Shown here in pieces: positions 6,713 to 7,737 of a stretch of 7,737 bases of DNA. The stretch comes from Candidatus Sulfopaludibacter sp. SbA3 (GTDB lineage: Bacteria > Acidobacteriota > Terriglobia > Bryobacterales > Bryobacteraceae): NCBI GenBank assembly GCA_945861255.1, contig CAMAUG010000188.1:1-7737 (forward strand), read 5' to 3'. The stretch's first letter is position 1, and each line of letters begins with the position of its first letter. The position numbers and the translations under genes are program-made. The notes under the pieces are model-generated. The model worked only from the letters and a program-made list of their open reading frames with translations. It searched no databases and had not been told where the DNA came from.

Positions 6713-7737
6713 GCGGTGGTTGTGGTTTGCAGAATCTCCAGCGCGCGGCCGATGCGGCGCAGGCACGTCTCCCGGCCCAGCACGGCGAGCGTTTCAAACA
6801 ACGGAGGCGCGTTTTTGCGGCCGCACACGGCGACGCGGACCGGCTGGAACATCTGCCCGGCCTTCATGCCCAATTGTGCAGCGCCGGCGCGAAGCGCGGC
6901 GTCCAGCCCGTCGTGATTGAATTCCGCCAACTGCAAGATCCGGCGCGCGGCTTCAAGCGACGCGGCGGCCATGGCCGCATCGCCTTTCTGCGGGATGAGC
7001 TCGGCAGGGTCGTAGGGCGCCAATTCGTCCGCGAAAAAGAAGTCCGCGACCGTGGCCACGTCCTTGAACGTCCGGATGCGCTCTTGAATCAGCGGCGCGA
7101 TTTGCCGCATGCGCGCTTCATCCACTCGGAATCCCGCCGCGCGCGCGAACGGCAGCGCCTGCGCGGCCAGTTCGTCCAACGGCATCGCACGGACATGCTC
7201 CGCGTTTAACCACAGCGCCTTGGGATCGAACGGGTCTTCTTCGGTGAAATTCACGGTGGCGTTGGAGCGGTTGACGCCGTCAAGCGTGAACAGATCCACC
7301 AGTTCCTCCCGCGACAGCACTTCGCGATCGTTCTTGGGAGACCATCCAAGCAGGCACAAGAAGTTGACATAACTGTGCGGAAGAAAGCCGCCGTCGCGAT
7401 ATGTGGTGACACTGACTACAGGGCCATGCTTGCGCTTGGAGAGCTTGGAGCCGTCCGGCGCGATGAGCAGCGGAAGATGGGCGAACGCGGGAGGCGTGAT
7501 GCCCAGCGCTTCCAGAATCAGCACGTGTTTGAAGGTGTTGGTCAAGTGATCCTGGCCGCGGATAATGTGGCTGATGCGCAGGTCCGCGTCGTCGGCGCAG
7601 GATGCCATGTGATAGGTGGGAAGGCCGTTGCTGCGCAGCAGCGCGAAGTCTTCGATGTCCGCCGTGGCTTTGGATTGCTCGCCATACACCAGGTCCGTGA
7701 AGGCGACTGTCTCACGAGTCTCGCGAGGCACACGGAA
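6709..7737 (-). CDS. gltX: Glutamate--tRNA ligase (GluRS), N-terminus outside window
   Basis: Charges tRNA-Glu with glutamate, a class I cytosolic synthetase; the product also feeds tetrapyrrole synthesis where the C5 pathway is used. The frame runs open to the right edge, giving 342 residues plus stop. The GTG at 7731 is internal, because codons continue upstream (Phe-Arg before it). Visible family motifs, in partial numbering, are DLVYGE (15-20), GLPTYHMA near 38-45, [12 protein letters not shown] (57-68), the KMSKS-type motif KLSKRKHG (98-105), and YRDGGFLP. The C-terminal anticodon-binding domain includes [13 protein letters not shown]. About 140 N-terminal residues, including the HIGH motif, are missing. 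The motif reads SKRKH rather than the E. coli SKRH, and two extra residues follow before YRD; SKRK is also seen in Thermus-type GluRS. The stop TGA overlaps the glnS ATG by four bases. Identification is secure; whether it is discriminating cannot be told by eye. Confidence 0.97.
   Translation of the reverse strand, partial: FRVPRETRETVAFTDLVYGEQSKATADIEDFALLRSNGLPTYHMASCADDADLRISHIIRGQDHLTNTFKHVLILEALGITPPAFAHLPLLIAPDGSKLSKRKHGPVVSVTTYRDGGFLPHSYVNFLCLLGWSPKNDREVLSREELVDLFTLDGVNRSNATVNFTEEDPFDPKALWLNAEHVRAMPLDELAAQALPFARAAGFRVDEARMRQIAPLIQERIRTFKDVATVADFFFADELAPYDPAELIPQKGDAAMAAASLEAARRILQLAEFNHDGLDAALRAGAAQLGMKAGQMFQPVRVAVCGRKNAPPLFETLAVLGRETCLRRIGRALEILQTTTTA

Noticed and set aside
5018..6766. 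GlnRS start at GTG 6766 (18 residues longer)
   Set aside because: The extra residues are encoded inside gltX and do not resemble GlnRS; ATG 6712 with the ATGA overlap gives the family length.
5855..6916. A 353-codon open frame on the plus strand opposite glnS and the end of gltX
   Set aside because: It is entirely antisense to two securely identified synthetases, has no recognisable domain, and is the kind of frame that GC-rich coding DNA produces by codon bias.

Overview
This 7.7 kb chromosomal window carries six protein-coding genes and no RNA genes, CRISPR arrays or mobile elements that I can see. GC content is high, gene packing is dense, and all genes are of housekeeping type or close to it. 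Having both a bacterial GlnRS and a GluRS, which only some bacterial phyla do, together with the GC-rich style, suggests an Acidobacteriota-like or similar Gram-negative soil bacterium. That assignment is inference, because no taxonomic marker gene was searched.

Layout from left to right: (1) purB, adenylosuccinate lyase, minus strand, cut by the left edge so that only its C-terminal end is missing. (2) A YycJ/WalJ-type metallo-beta-lactamase-fold hydrolase, minus strand, 82 bp upstream of purB and probably co-transcribed with it. Its reading frame appears to have no ATG, GTG or TTG at the expected start; an ATC codon placed ideally behind a strong Shine-Dalgarno sequence is the best candidate. 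(3) A 236-bp divergent intergenic region holding two perfect inverted repeats and a consensus-like -10 box for recA. (4) recA, plus strand, complete. (5) A NodU/CmcH/TobZ-family carbamoyltransferase, minus strand, convergent with recA and only 28 bp from it. (6) glnS (GlnRS) and (7) gltX (GluRS, cut by the right edge), both minus strand. Transcription order is gltX, glnS, carbamoyltransferase. gltX and glnS overlap by an ATGA, and glnS and the carbamoyltransferase are 23 bp apart, so these three look like one operon.

Functional reading: the two left-hand genes serve purine synthesis and probably nucleic-acid processing, recA serves recombination and the DNA damage response, and the right-hand operon charges tRNA-Glu and tRNA-Gln. 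The carbamoyltransferase is the odd partner. Its family pairs a Kae1/TsaD-like domain with a YrdC-like domain, the two folds that make t6A in tRNA, yet its known members modify secondary metabolites or signal molecules. Its place behind two tRNA synthetases, with no biosynthetic cluster in view, is the most interesting biological lead here. The non-canonical start of the hydrolase gene is the most interesting sequence-level lead.
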